From contig JAZKGE010000014.1 in NCBI GenBank assembly GCA_040386075.1, positions 16,246 through 80,245 on the forward strand: a stretch of 64,000 nucleotides of DNA, in the 5' to 3' direction. Positions 36,501 through 45,080 of this stretch are shown here, piece by piece; position 1 is the stretch's first letter; each line of letters opens with the position of its first letter. The position numbers and the translations under genes are program-made. The notes below the pieces were generated by a model. It was not told the origin of the DNA, made no database searches, and was given only the letters and a program-made list of their open reading frames with translations. The stretch is from UBA4416 sp040386075 (GTDB lineage: Bacteria > Bacteroidota > Bacteroidia > B-17B0 > Aurantibacillaceae).

Positions 36501-37642
36501 CTTCACAAAGCATGTGTCTTGGCGATTCGATACAGCTTAATTTAGGGGCTCCTGCGGGTTGCAGTTATACATGGACACCCAATGTGTTTTTAAATAATGC
36601 AGGTATTCAACAACCAACAGTATCGCCACCAGCCGATCAGTTATATCACGTTACGGTTGAAAAGAACGGGTGCTACAAATATGATTCGGCACAGGTGTTT
36701 GTATTTAAAAACGATACAAAGATCATTCTGGATCCTGCACACGCCTGTATTGATGATACAGTAAGGCTTTTAGCAGATCAGGTTTGCTCATCTTACTTTT
36801 GGAGCAACGGACAAAACACAGCGGTTGTAAATGTATTTACGCCTGGATGGTATTATCTTACAACGATATCAAACAACTGTTTGTTTAAAGATAGTATCAG
36901 GGTGGATTCTTTTACACACGTACCTATGAATACGTATTCTGTAGCTATATGTGTGAACGATAAAAAGCAACTTATCGGGCCCTTTGGAAATTATGACTAT
37001 GAATGGACGCCTGCTTATGAAATAGATCATACTGATATCTTCAATCCGTTTGTAAGTCCTAAATACAATACAACATACACATTAAATGTTTATAACGGTC
37101 CTTGTATTACCACAGGGACCTACGCTGTAATAGTGTATGCATTACCAACTTTAACGGTTACTCCAAAAACCGCCGAAGTATTCTCGGGAGAAGTTGTTCA
37201 AATGTATTGCACATCAGATACAATTAGTACCTGGATGCCTGATTATATGTTGTCATGCATATTTTGTAACGGCGCTGCTGCTACTGTGCCCTCAAGTATT
37301 ACTTATTACGCTATTGTTGCCAATGAGTTTGGATGTGTTGCAAAAGATTCGGTGGAGATAAAAGTAACTCCCACACTTTATATTCCTAATAGCTTTTCGC
37401 CAAATGGGGATGGTATCAACGATATTTTTAAGCCTGAATATAGCGGTTATGTTGAAATAGAATTATTGATATTTGATCGTTGGGGCGAACATATTTTCAA
37501 AACAAATGATCTCGACGGAGGTTGGAATGGAACCTATAAAAATGTAAATTGCGAACTGGGAGTGTACACCTATAAACTGACAGCTAAGGATATTGCGAGT
37601 AATACTTTAGAAAAAGTGGGGCATGTAACGCTTTTACGTTAA
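33599..37642 (+). CDS. Giant SBBP/PKD protein with T9SS type B sorting domain
   Basis: From the first canonical start, a TTG at 33599, the protein has 1,347 residues and lacks a signal peptide; the missing leader is encoded just upstream (see 33524). The N-terminal 220 residues (VLFAQNKGQWNDKVLFEG) resemble the domain that usually precedes SBBP beta-propeller repeats in Bacteroidota. SBBP-like units follow (about 225-700; TYIGGTGNE, TYYGGSSMD), then three closely similar PKD domains (WDFGDGTQSTTF, WKFGDGTTATTY, WDFGDGNTSTTF; about 720-970), further Ig-like modules, and a complete type B sorting domain (SFSPNGDGINDIF, DRWGEHIF). It is built to be exported by the T9SS to the cell surface. The two permease genes flank it. 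Confidence 0.9.
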   Translation: MPKSSYVLFAQNKGQWNDKVLFEGKFKGGKVFLERQGFSYIFYPKDGLESLHHKHDEVGSFTYHSVKMDFENCNSNPQIQQSDSNSFFENYFIGNDPSKWASRVKSYKQIKYHDLYKGIDLKLFSDKNNFRFDFVIKPGADVNQLVMNFTGQDRLSVVDGDLIIHTEVGEIAQQAPYAYQIINGKEIKVECSYSLEKDRVRFKLGNNYNKDHELIIDPTLVFATYTGSLSDNFGMTATYDVQGNAYTAGMCFGPSYPLSPGAFQTVYMGGTGYGGDISVSKFGPTGANLLYSTYIGGTGNESPQSIVVDNLGQLVVFGRSYSANYPVTSGVFQTANAGGCDLIITKLNATGTGLVASTFLGGSQNDGVNSTTTLGGIHYNYSDDLRGSVIVDNTNNIYIAASTISSNFPVTPGCIQNSLNGPQDGCVAKLNPNLTALIYSTYYGGSSMDGVYSITLNSNDELYVTGGTSSTNFYTTPGSLHAASQGGIDGFVSLLAFNGNSVLASTYIGTPSYDQSYFVEVDKQGRVNLFGQTEGSYPVSAGVYSNPNSGQFIQCLSPNLTNSIFSTVVGSGDGFPDISPSAFLVDVCGNIYLSGWGGTMFGNNQFNSSTSGLPVTANAFINTTDGEDFYFMVLNPNATALQYATFFGGSLSREHVDGGTSRFDKSGVIYQAICESCGGNNDMPTTPTAWSTTNGSPNCNNAVVKFAFSPNLVVAQSGISASNTTGCVPLAINFSNNSVNGVNYFWDFGDGTQSTTFAPAHTYTAVGVYTVQLIANNNATCNKWDTVYTTITVLSLNNMSVTIPSQSGCAPLLVNFSNSNSTTANYFWKFGDGTTATTYSASHTYTAIGNYTVQLISQNILTCNIYDTAYATINVVSVLALTPLPAMQSGCAPLQVSFPNTNDTTAVTYSWDFGDGNTSTTFAPVHTYSTAGVYTVQLVSFSSNSCNISDTVYTTVTVAPPLNLVSVPSQSMCLGDSIQLNLGAPAGCSYTWTPNVFLNNAGIQQPTVSPPADQLYHVTVEKNGCYKYDSAQVFVFKNDTKIILDPAHACIDDTVRLLADQVCSSYFWSNGQNTAVVNVFTPGWYYLTTISNNCLFKDSIRVDSFTHVPMNTYSVAICVNDKKQLIGPFGNYDYEWTPAYEIDHTDIFNPFVSPKYNTTYTLNVYNGPCITTGTYAVIVYALPTLTVTPKTAEVFSGEVVQMYCTSDTISTWMPDYMLSCIFCNGAAATVPSSITYYAIVANEFGCVAKDSVEIKVTPTLYIPNSFSPNGDGINDIFKPEYSGYVEIELLIFDRWGEHIFKTNDLDGGWNGTYKNVNCELGVYTYKLTAKDIASNTLEKVGHVTLLR

Positions 37643-37652
37643 CAAATTATAT

Positions 37653-39107
37653 ATGAGCATTAAAAAACCAAGTCTGAATTTATTTGATACCACGCTTTTA
37701 GTAGCAGGTTCTATGATCGGCTCAGGGATCTTTATTGTAAGTGCAGATATTGCGAGAACTATCGGTTCGGCGGGTTGGCTTTTGGTAGTGTGGATCTTAA
37801 CCGGTGTTATTACTTTGTTTGCCGCATTAAGCTATGGCGAATTAGCAGGCATGATGCCACAAGCTGGCGGGCAATTTGTGTACATTAAAAAGGCCTTTGG
37901 CGATCTGGTTGCCTTTGTATATGGCTGGACCGTTTTTTTGGTAATTCAAACAGGAGTAATTGCAGCTGTGGCTGTTGCCTTTGCAAAATTTACAGGAGTG
38001 TTCATTCCTTTTTTTGAAGAAGGAAATGTCATGTTTCAGATCATTAATTTGAAAATTACAAGCGCACAATTACTCGCTATTTTTATTATTGCTTTACTAA
38101 CATTTATCAATACCCGGGGTATCGAGCATGGAAAAGCCATTCAACGGATCTTTACTTCAGCAAAACTAATTGCTTTGTTTGCTTTAATTATTGTGGGTAT
38201 TTATTACTGTACGCAATCAACTACAGCATTTAATAATTTTCGAGAACCTTGGGACGCTAAAATGTATATGGGTGGAGAAAATAATTTGCAAACGTTTATG
38301 CCTTTATCAGGAATGACTTTGGCCACTGCTTTAGGTTTAGCCATGATCGGTTCTTTATTCAGTAGTGACGCATGGAACAACGTAACCTTTATTGCCGGTG
38401 AAGTAGAAAACCCGAAACGTAATATCCCTTTGGGATTATTTTTCGGGGTATGTATCGTTACTTTAATTTATATATTGGCGAATGTGGCTTACTTATGTTT
38501 ACTGCCAATTCAAGGTTACAAAATGCATGATTCTGTTGTTGCAGAGGGAATTATGTTTGCTCAAAAAGACAGAGTAGGCACAGCCGCTTTATTTGTTGTA
38601 TTTGGTGATATTGCCAAATATTTAATGGCAGCCTTAATTATGGTGTCAACTTTTGGTTGTAATAACGGATTGATATTAGCAGGCTCGCGTTTATTTCAAT
38701 CAATGGCAAAAGATGGCTTATTCTTTAAAAAGGCTGCTGCCTTAAATAAATTCAATGTGCCATCTAATGCCATGATCTTCCAGGGAATTTGGGCTTCATT
38801 ATTATGTTTAAGCGGTTCTTATGGCGACCTGTTAGATTATTGTACGTTTTCATCTTTGATATTTTATATCATTACTATTGCCGGCTTGTTTGTATTGCGA
38901 AAAAAAATGCCTGATGCAGAGCGACCTTACAAAGCATTTGGTTACCCTGTTGTCCCAGCCTTATACATTATTTTAACTACCTTGATCTGTGTTGACTTAT
39001 TGGTTTATAAAACTTTTAATTGCGGTATGGGTTTATTGATCATTGCTTTGGGTGTGCCTGTTTATTTTATGTTTAAACGAAGTAAAAATGCCGGTTCAGA
39101 AAATTAG
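37653..39107 (+). CDS. APC superfamily amino acid permease (LAT/SteT type)
   Basis: A 484-residue, roughly 12-helix transporter whose first helix has VAGSMIGSGIFIVS, the APC substrate-binding motif. The following ELAGMMPQAGGQFVYIKKAFG is typical of the LAT/SteT-like branch, distinct from the CAT-like permease at 32 kb. It begins 10 bp after the giant T9SS cargo and its 3' end overlaps the HhH gene by 20 bp. Substrate unknown; exchange of neutral amino acids is the family's usual role. Confidence 0.92.
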   Translation: MSIKKPSLNLFDTTLLVAGSMIGSGIFIVSADIARTIGSAGWLLVVWILTGVITLFAALSYGELAGMMPQAGGQFVYIKKAFGDLVAFVYGWTVFLVIQTGVIAAVAVAFAKFTGVFIPFFEEGNVMFQIINLKITSAQLLAIFIIALLTFINTRGIEHGKAIQRIFTSAKLIALFALIIVGIYYCTQSTTAFNNFREPWDAKMYMGGENNLQTFMPLSGMTLATALGLAMIGSLFSSDAWNNVTFIAGEVENPKRNIPLGLFFGVCIVTLIYILANVAYLCLLPIQGYKMHDSVVAEGIMFAQKDRVGTAALFVVFGDIAKYLMAALIMVSTFGCNNGLILAGSRLFQSMAKDGLFFKKAAALNKFNVPSNAMIFQGIWASLLCLSGSYGDLLDYCTFSSLIFYIITIAGLFVLRKKMPDAERPYKAFGYPVVPALYIILTTLICVDLLVYKTFNCGMGLLIIALGVPVYFMFKRSKNAGSEN

Positions 39108-39996
39108 ATCATATCTGTTTAATTTTTTTCATTTCAATAAGCAGGAGCGCAATGGTGTTTTTGTTCTATGTTTGATCATTGTAGTATTGTTTGTCATTCG
39201 TTTGCTAATGCCTTGGATGAGTAGGGATAAAAACCATGTTCAGCTAACAAAAGTTAATGTAGACGCTTTTGAGGTAACAGTTGAAAATGATAAAAAGCCA
39301 ACTGAAGAACTCAAACATAACATGTTAGTTTCTGTTCAACGCTTTGTATTTAATCCAAATACGGTAACTGAAGAAGATGCACAAAAACTAGGTTTCTCAA
39401 AGAAACTAAGCGCAACTTTAGTAAATTTTAGAAACAGAGGAGGTAAATTCTTTAAAACTGAAGACTTAAAGAAGTTGTATGGTTTGTCTCCTGAGTTATA
39501 TCAGGAATTGGAAAGTTATATTCTGATCCCGCAAAAAGAGTATAAACGGGATTCTGCTTTTGCTAACAAACCACATGCTTACGAAAAGAAAAATTTTACA
39601 AGGGAATTAGTGGAGATAAACACCGCCGATAGTTTATCTATTGTGTATTTAAAAGGTATTGGCCCTGGATTTACCAAGCGTATTATTAAGTACAGAAGTA
39701 TGCTGGGTGGGTTTCATTCAATAAATCAACTCATGGAAGTGTACGGAATGACCGACAGTTTGTACTTGTCACTTTCTTCTCAAATTAAACTGGATGCAAA
39801 TGCCTTGATTAAAATTCCGATTAATGCCATTGATTTTAATTCGTTGCGCAAGCATCCGTATTTTAATTTTCAGTCGGCTCAGGCAGTTATTAATTTTAGA
39901 AGCAAGCACGGGAAATTGACCGAAAATGATCTCAGAGGCTTAGGTGTTTTTAGCGACGAAAAACTGCGGTTAATTTTGCCTTATTTAAATTACTAA
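39088..39996 (+). CDS. Membrane-anchored helix-hairpin-helix protein
   Basis: I start at the ATG at 39088 inside the permease 3' end. The 302-residue protein has a basic N-terminus, one membrane helix (VFVLCLIIVVLFVIRLL), then three ComEA-like HhH units: one at about 85-150 (LGFSKKLSATLVNFRNRGGKF), one at about 170-230 (LKGIGPGFTKRIIKYR) and one at about 245-300 (QAVINFRSKHGKLT). HhH pairs bind DNA non-specifically, so a DNA-uptake or nucleoid-anchoring role outside or inside the membrane is possible. The repeats are clear; the function is inference. Confidence 0.85.
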   Translation: MPVQKIRSYLFNFFHFNKQERNGVFVLCLIIVVLFVIRLLMPWMSRDKNHVQLTKVNVDAFEVTVENDKKPTEELKHNMLVSVQRFVFNPNTVTEEDAQKLGFSKKLSATLVNFRNRGGKFFKTEDLKKLYGLSPELYQELESYILIPQKEYKRDSAFANKPHAYEKKNFTRELVEINTADSLSIVYLKGIGPGFTKRIIKYRSMLGGFHSINQLMEVYGMTDSLYLSLSSQIKLDANALIKIPINAIDFNSLRKHPYFNFQSAQAVINFRSKHGKLTENDLRGLGVFSDEKLRLILPYLNY

Positions 39997-40044
39997 ACAC
40001 ATTATTGCAAGATCGAGAAAATTAGTCTTGAACTTAAAATTAAA

Positions 40045-40148
40045 CCGCGTGAGGGATGCAAGTGAAAATCCTTTTTTTGCTGTCTCTTTGCAAAAAAAGA
40101 TTGGAACGGGTCAGCCCGACGGCTCTGCCTTTTCGAGCCGGCACGCCC
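40045..40148 (-). repeat. Repeat A, copy 1
   Basis: About 104 bp, in the opposite orientation to the other copies. It contains the conserved core ATCCCTCACGCG (as its complement), the GGCGTGCC end, and a hairpin at 40067-40102 whose 13/14-bp arms with T7/A7 tracts enclose a 9-nt loop. It fills most of the 244-bp gap between the HhH gene and the sugar dehydratase gene. Confidence 0.85.
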
Positions 40149-40204
40149 AAAAAAGCAAACATCTTAGTCATATTAAAACACTTAAACATTTATACTAACT
40201 CAAT

Positions 40205-40235
40205 TTTGTTCCTTGCTCTTAAAAATGTATTTTTA
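40205..40235 (+). promoter_or_regulatory. Candidate promoter of the sugar dehydratase
   Basis: TTTG at 40205-40208, a 19-nt spacer, and TATTTTTA at 40228-40235 (one mismatch to TAnnTTTG). The predicted transcript start falls almost on the ATG at 40241, so the mRNA would be nearly leaderless. Confidence 0.4.
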
Positions 40236-40240
40236 CAGGG

Positions 40241-42130
40241 ATGCACAGAATACTAGAATTCTTCTGGAAGTACAATTTACCTCGCTGGTCAATTTTAATT
40301 ATTGACCTCATTATTTGTGCTTTTTCATTAACCCTGGCATTTTTTTTAAGATTCAATTTTAAATCCATTCCTCCCGAAGACCTTAAAAACCTGCCTTACG
40401 ATTATGCTATTGTTTTAACAGTAAGATTACTAGCTTTTATTATTTCTAAAACTTATAAAGGCGTAGTAAGGTACACTGGCGCTAAAGATGCCACCAGGAT
40501 ATTTGCGATCGTACTATTAAGCAGTTTTTGTTTATATATCATCAATATTTTTACACGCCAGATCTTATTGGGGTATTATATCATTCCTCACTCGGTTATC
40601 GTAATAGATGCATTAGTTACTATTTTTATTATGATCAGTTCACGTTTAGCGATCAAAGCCATTTATTTTGAAAACAAGAATCCCGAAAAACAAAAGACAC
40701 AGGTCATTATTTATGGAGCCGGCGAAAGTGGGATCATCACAAAACGTACACTCGACAGAGATGCTGCTGTACGTTATAAAGTAGTTGGATTTATTGATGA
40801 TGATGAACGAAAAAAGGGAAGGAGTTTAGAAGGTGTGTTCGTTTATCCTGCATCTAAACTGGCTGAATTGATCAAGGATAACCATGTGGAATCTGTTATT
40901 ATCAGCATCCAGAATTTAGCACCTGATAAAAAAAATGCGATCATTGACGAGTGTTTGCAATTAGGCGTGCGGGTATTAAATGTGCCGCCTGTTGCTAAAT
41001 GGATCAATGGCGAATTAAGTTTTAATCAGATCAAAAGTATTAACATTGAAGAGCTCTTAGAACGTGATCCTATTAAATTGGATACAGCTTTAATTAATGA
41101 TCAATTAAATCATAAGACCATTTTAATTACAGGCGCCGCTGGTTCAATAGGGGCAGAACTGGCAAGGCAATGTGCCCGCTTTAATCCAACCCTTCTGGTA
41201 TTATTGGATCAGGCCGAAAGTCCATTACACGAAATGCAACTGGAATTTAGCGAAAAGGCAGTTAGCTGTAAATATGAAGTGGTTATTGGTGATGTGAGAA
41301 ATAAGGAACGTATGCGAAATGTGTTTGGCACTTTCAAACCGCATATTGTATTTCATGCAGCAGCTTATAAGCACGTGCCCATGATGGAAAATAATCCTTC
41401 AGAGTCTATTTTAACTAATATATTAGGAACTAAAATAGTCGCAGATCTGGCTGTTGAGTTTAATGTAGAAAAGTTCGTCATGATCTCTACCGATAAAGCA
41501 GTTAACCCTACTAATGTAATGGGAGCCTCTAAACGTATTGCAGAGATATACACACAAAGTTTAGGTAAAACAGTTAAAACTAAATTCATCACTACACGTT
41601 TTGGAAATGTATTGGGTTCCAACGGATCAGTTATTCCACGCTTTAAAAAACAAATAGAAGATGGCGGCCCGATCACAATTACACATCCCGATATCACCCG
41701 TTTCTTTATGACCATTCCAGAGGCATGTCAGTTAGTACTCGAAGCGGGTTGTATGGGCAACGGTGGTGAGATATTTGTGTTTGATATGGGGCAATCTGTT
41801 AAGATCGTCGATCTGGCACGTAAAATGATAAAGCTGTCGGGGTTAAAAGAAGATAAGGATATAAAGATCATTTATACAGGTTTACGTCCCGGAGAGAAAT
41901 TATTTGAAGAATTATTAGCAAGTGCAGAAAATACGATGGCAACCCATCATCAGCAAATATTGGTTGGCAAGGTTCGGGAACATGAATTTGCTGAGGTAAC
42001 TCAATTTATCAATGAATTGATCTTGTTGTTCAATACCCAGGATAATATAAGGATCGTTGCAAAAATGAAAGATATCGTTCCTGAGTTTGTGAGTAACAAT
42101 TCGGTGTTTCAAACGTTGGATAAAAGTTAA
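40241..42130 (+). CDS. FlaA1/CapD-type nucleotide-sugar 4,6-dehydratase, membrane-bound
   Basis: The 629-residue protein has four N-terminal membrane helices, a first Rossmann-like domain with GAGESG (159-164), and a second, catalytic SDR domain with the NAD motif GAAGSIG (298-304). The catalytic element is STDKAVNPTNVMGASK: T417, and M427-x3-K431 in place of the usual Tyr-x3-Lys, as in the WbpM/PglF/FlaA1 branch. Such enzymes convert UDP-GlcNAc to a 4-keto-6-deoxy sugar for polysaccharide or glycan synthesis at the inner membrane face. It stands alone here without a polysaccharide cluster. Confidence 0.93.
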   Translation: MHRILEFFWKYNLPRWSILIIDLIICAFSLTLAFFLRFNFKSIPPEDLKNLPYDYAIVLTVRLLAFIISKTYKGVVRYTGAKDATRIFAIVLLSSFCLYIINIFTRQILLGYYIIPHSVIVIDALVTIFIMISSRLAIKAIYFENKNPEKQKTQVIIYGAGESGIITKRTLDRDAAVRYKVVGFIDDDERKKGRSLEGVFVYPASKLAELIKDNHVESVIISIQNLAPDKKNAIIDECLQLGVRVLNVPPVAKWINGELSFNQIKSINIEELLERDPIKLDTALINDQLNHKTILITGAAGSIGAELARQCARFNPTLLVLLDQAESPLHEMQLEFSEKAVSCKYEVVIGDVRNKERMRNVFGTFKPHIVFHAAAYKHVPMMENNPSESILTNILGTKIVADLAVEFNVEKFVMISTDKAVNPTNVMGASKRIAEIYTQSLGKTVKTKFITTRFGNVLGSNGSVIPRFKKQIEDGGPITITHPDITRFFMTIPEACQLVLEAGCMGNGGEIFVFDMGQSVKIVDLARKMIKLSGLKEDKDIKIIYTGLRPGEKLFEELLASAENTMATHHQQILVGKVREHEFAEVTQFINELILLFNTQDNIRIVAKMKDIVPEFVSNNSVFQTLDKS

Positions 42131-42137
42131 TGTAATG

Positions 42138-42163
42138 TATAATTCTGGCAGAATTATAATTTT
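42138..42163 (+). terminator. Weak AT-rich hairpin after the dehydratase gene
   Basis: TATAATTCT / AGAATTATA with a 3-nt loop, then ATTTT. The stem is almost all A-T, so termination strength is doubtful. Confidence 0.4.
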
Positions 42164-42174
42164 AAAAATAAAAT

Positions 42175-43812
42175 ATGAAAAAAATACTTGTTTTAATAAT
42201 CCTTACAAACTCTTTATTCTCTCAAACCAAACCTGTAGCTGTTACTGAACTTAAACAACCTAAATTAGTAGTTGGTATTGTGGTTGATCAGATGCGCCAG
42301 GATTATATTTATCGCTACTGGAATAAATTTGGGAACGGAGGATTTAAAAAGCTCATCAACGAAGGATATTTTTATAAGAACACGCATTACAACTATGTGC
42401 CTACTTATACAGGCCCTGGTCATGCGTCAATCTATACAGGTACAAGTCCTGCAACACACGGTATCATTTCAAATGATTGGTTTGTAAAGGAAACAGGTAA
42501 GCAAACCTACTGTACGGATGACGATAAAGTAAGATCAGTTGGTACCGAAAGTAAAGCCGGATTAATGTCGCCTAAAAATTTATTGGTAACTACTATTGGC
42601 GATGAATTAAAATTAAATACCAATCAACAGGCCAAAGTATTTGCTGTTTCTTTAAAAGACCGTAGTTCTATTTTACCGGCAGGCCATAGTGCCAACGGCG
42701 CTTTTTGGTTTGATGGTAGCAATGGTAAATTTATATCCAGTACACATTATATGAGTGCTTTGCCTGCCTGGTTAAATGATTTTAATGATCAGCAATTGGC
42801 AAAACAATATCTATCCAAAGGTTGGAGTACTTTATATCCTATCGCCGGATATAGCGAAAGTATTGCCGATAAAAATAATTACGAAGCTGCTCCTAATAAA
42901 AAAGACACGGCTATATTTCCTTATGATTATAAAATGCAACTGGCTAAAAATAATTTCGAGATCATTAAAGCCACACCTTATGGCAATACGATCACTAAAG
43001 ACATGGCGTTGGCTTGTTTAAAAGCCGAGCAATTAGGTAAAGGTAAGCAAACCGATATGTTATGTATTAGCTTTTCGTCAACTGATTACGTGGGGCATTC
43101 GTACGGGCCAAGAAGCGTGGAGGTTGAGGATGTTTATCTGCGTTTAGATAAAGACCTGGAAGAATTGATCAATACGTTAAATGCAACTGTAGGCAAAGAT
43201 AATTACGTGTTATTTTTAACCGCTGATCATGGAGCCTGTGATGTGCCGGCACATTTGATGGATGTGAAAATTCCCGGCGGATATATTGACGAAGATGAAC
43301 TAGCTAAAAACATAAAAGCACATTGCATGAATCAGTTCGGCGACAGTCTTGTATTATCAGTTATAAATCAGCAGGTATTTTTGAATGAAACCAAGATAAT
43401 GGCTATGAAATTAAATAAATTGGTAGTTGAACATGTATTGGTAAATTATTTATTGACAGTAAAAGGAGTTGCCGAAGCTTATACTTCCGAAGTTTTAAGG
43501 AATAACGATTTTGTTGAAGGAACATTTAAACATCTAATTCAAAAAGGTTATAACCATGTAAGAAGCGGAAACGTAGCATTCTCTTATAACCCAGCATGGA
43601 TGGAGTATCATAATAAAGGCACAACTCATGGCGCCTCATACAGTTATGACACACATGTACCCTTGTTGTTTTATGGACAAGGTATTCCTAAAGGAAGTAC
43701 CGTACGAAAAATTAATATTGTGGATATTGCGCCAACCGTTTCGCTTATGTTACACATGTCGTTTCCTAATGGCACAACCGGTAAACCGTTGGAAGAGGTG
43801 ATCAATAAATGA
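42175..43812 (+). CDS. PafA-like alkaline phosphatase family protein
   Basis: The 545-residue exported enzyme (signal peptide MKKILVLIILTNSLFSQ) belongs to the type I phosphodiesterase/alkaline phosphatase superfamily. Metal ligand D38 (VVDQM), nucleophile T79 in PTYTGPGHAS, and N100 in GIISNDWF sit at the same positions as in Elizabethkingia PafA, and a K161-x-R163 pair (KDRSSILPAG) matches the phosphate-binding Lys/Arg of monoesterases. Further ligands occur in SSTDYVGHS and TADHGACD. It is likely a calcium-independent periplasmic phosphomonoesterase for phosphate scavenging. The stop overlaps the next gene by 4 bp (ATGA). Confidence 0.93.
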   Translation: MKKILVLIILTNSLFSQTKPVAVTELKQPKLVVGIVVDQMRQDYIYRYWNKFGNGGFKKLINEGYFYKNTHYNYVPTYTGPGHASIYTGTSPATHGIISNDWFVKETGKQTYCTDDDKVRSVGTESKAGLMSPKNLLVTTIGDELKLNTNQQAKVFAVSLKDRSSILPAGHSANGAFWFDGSNGKFISSTHYMSALPAWLNDFNDQQLAKQYLSKGWSTLYPIAGYSESIADKNNYEAAPNKKDTAIFPYDYKMQLAKNNFEIIKATPYGNTITKDMALACLKAEQLGKGKQTDMLCISFSSTDYVGHSYGPRSVEVEDVYLRLDKDLEELINTLNATVGKDNYVLFLTADHGACDVPAHLMDVKIPGGYIDEDELAKNIKAHCMNQFGDSLVLSVINQQVFLNETKIMAMKLNKLVVEHVLVNYLLTVKGVAEAYTSEVLRNNDFVEGTFKHLIQKGYNHVRSGNVAFSYNPAWMEYHNKGTTHGASYSYDTHVPLLFYGQGIPKGSTVRKINIVDIAPTVSLMLHMSFPNGTTGKPLEEVINK

Positions 43813-44321
43813 TGGTAAAGCTTGTTGTTGTATTAGTCATTGTTTTTAGCATCGTTATGTTCGTTTCCCATTTTTTTAGCGGAAATAAAATTCAACAATA
43901 TATTCAACGAAGAGGAGGCCTGCATGTTTCCACAGAAACAGAGTTTTTTAGCAAAAGTTCAGCTCAGGTTGTAAAGTACCATGATAAACACGGAAACTTA
44001 AGAAGAGTTACCTTTTATGAAAATGGTCTTTTAAGTTCGTTTGGCGATGATGAAATCATCGAGTATTCTACAAGTTCACCCGAATACAGAAAGATTGAAA
44101 AACAAGAGCGGAATGCCGAGAAGAAAAACTGGCAACATGAAAAACAATTTTATAAAATTAAAGAAGGTGAACTGGTTATTAAGCAGGAATTTACTTACCC
44201 AAACAAAAATGAGATTGTATATCTGAATGATGATCTTGCTCCTAATGGAAAGTATAAGATTGGATTTATGTCTTACGTTATAGTTGAGGACGGTAAAGTA
44301 AAAGAGTTAACAATGATTTGA
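43809..44321 (+). CDS. Single-helix membrane protein of unknown function
   Basis: The 170-residue protein has one N-terminal membrane helix (LVVVLVIVFSIVMFVSHFF) and a 140-residue beta-rich, Lys/Glu-rich soluble part (DKHGNLRRVTFYENG). I do not recognise it. The ATGA overlap with the phosphatase gene indicates translational coupling, so a role with that enzyme is possible. Confidence 0.75.
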   Translation: MMVKLVVVLVIVFSIVMFVSHFFSGNKIQQYIQRRGGLHVSTETEFFSKSSAQVVKYHDKHGNLRRVTFYENGLLSSFGDDEIIEYSTSSPEYRKIEKQERNAEKKNWQHEKQFYKIKEGELVIKQEFTYPNKNEIVYLNDDLAPNGKYKIGFMSYVIVEDGKVKELTMI

Positions 44322-44381
44322 TCGGTTACTTTGTAAAATCATTCTGATCCGTAGGTATGTTTTTTGTTGTATCTTTATGAT

Positions 44382-45005
44382 ATGTTACTTCGACTGAATT
44401 ATGACAATCCGCACCCCAAAGACATTCAATTTATTGTTGATTGCTTAAAAAATGATGGTATCATTATTTATCCAACCGATACGGTTTATTCTATCGGATG
44501 CGATATTACAAAGCCAAAGGCTATCGAAAAATTATGTCGGTTAAAGAATATTAAAGCCGAAAAAGCTAATTTTTCGTTTGTATGCAGCGATCTAAGCCAC
44601 TTATCCAATTTCGCACGACCAATTCCTAATTCTATATTCCGTATCATGAAGAAGGCACTTCCCGGACCTTATACATTTATTTTAGAAGCCAATAATAATG
44701 TTCCTAAGTTGTTAAAGCAGAACAAAAAAACCGTGGGTATCAGGGTGCCGGATAATGCAATTTGTAATGCTATTATTAGAGCATTGGATAACCCTATTAT
44801 TACTACCAGTTTGCACAACACAGATGATGAGATTATGGATTATTATACAGACCCCGAAGTTATTCACCGTGAATACGAAAATCGCGTGGATATGGTCATT
44901 GATGGTGGTTTTGGTAATTTATATGCTTCTACGGTCATAGATTGCTCACTGGATGAGCCAATAGTTTTAAGGGAAGGATTAGGCAGTCTCGATGTGCTGA
45001 ATTGA
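44382..45005 (+). CDS. Sua5/YciO/YrdC family L-threonylcarbamoyladenylate synthase
   Basis: I prefer the ATG at 44382 to a TTG at 44364. The 207-residue protein has the YrdC fold with PTDTVYSIGCD and the KxR-type ATP/bicarbonate residues, and VGIRVPDN further on. Enzymes of the family make threonylcarbamoyl-AMP for tRNA t6A37. It lacks the C-terminal Sua5 domain, so it is of the shorter TsaC/YciO form; YciO-type members are less active, and I cannot exclude that. The mtaB gene of the same modification pathway lies at the other end of the window. Confidence 0.85.
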   Translation: MLLRLNYDNPHPKDIQFIVDCLKNDGIIIYPTDTVYSIGCDITKPKAIEKLCRLKNIKAEKANFSFVCSDLSHLSNFARPIPNSIFRIMKKALPGPYTFILEANNNVPKLLKQNKKTVGIRVPDNAICNAIIRALDNPIITTSLHNTDDEIMDYYTDPEVIHREYENRVDMVIDGGFGNLYASTVIDCSLDEPIVLREGLGSLDVLN

Positions 45006-45080
45006 TGTTTTTTGTTATTAAAATGTTGATTAATCTGCTTTATTTTTAGTATTTTAGAATTCCACTATTATTTTAATGTT

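Noticed and set aside
40056..40256. Open frame of 66 codons before the sugar dehydratase
   Set aside because: It runs through repeat A and has no protein-like pattern; the same frame features recur in the other repeat copies.
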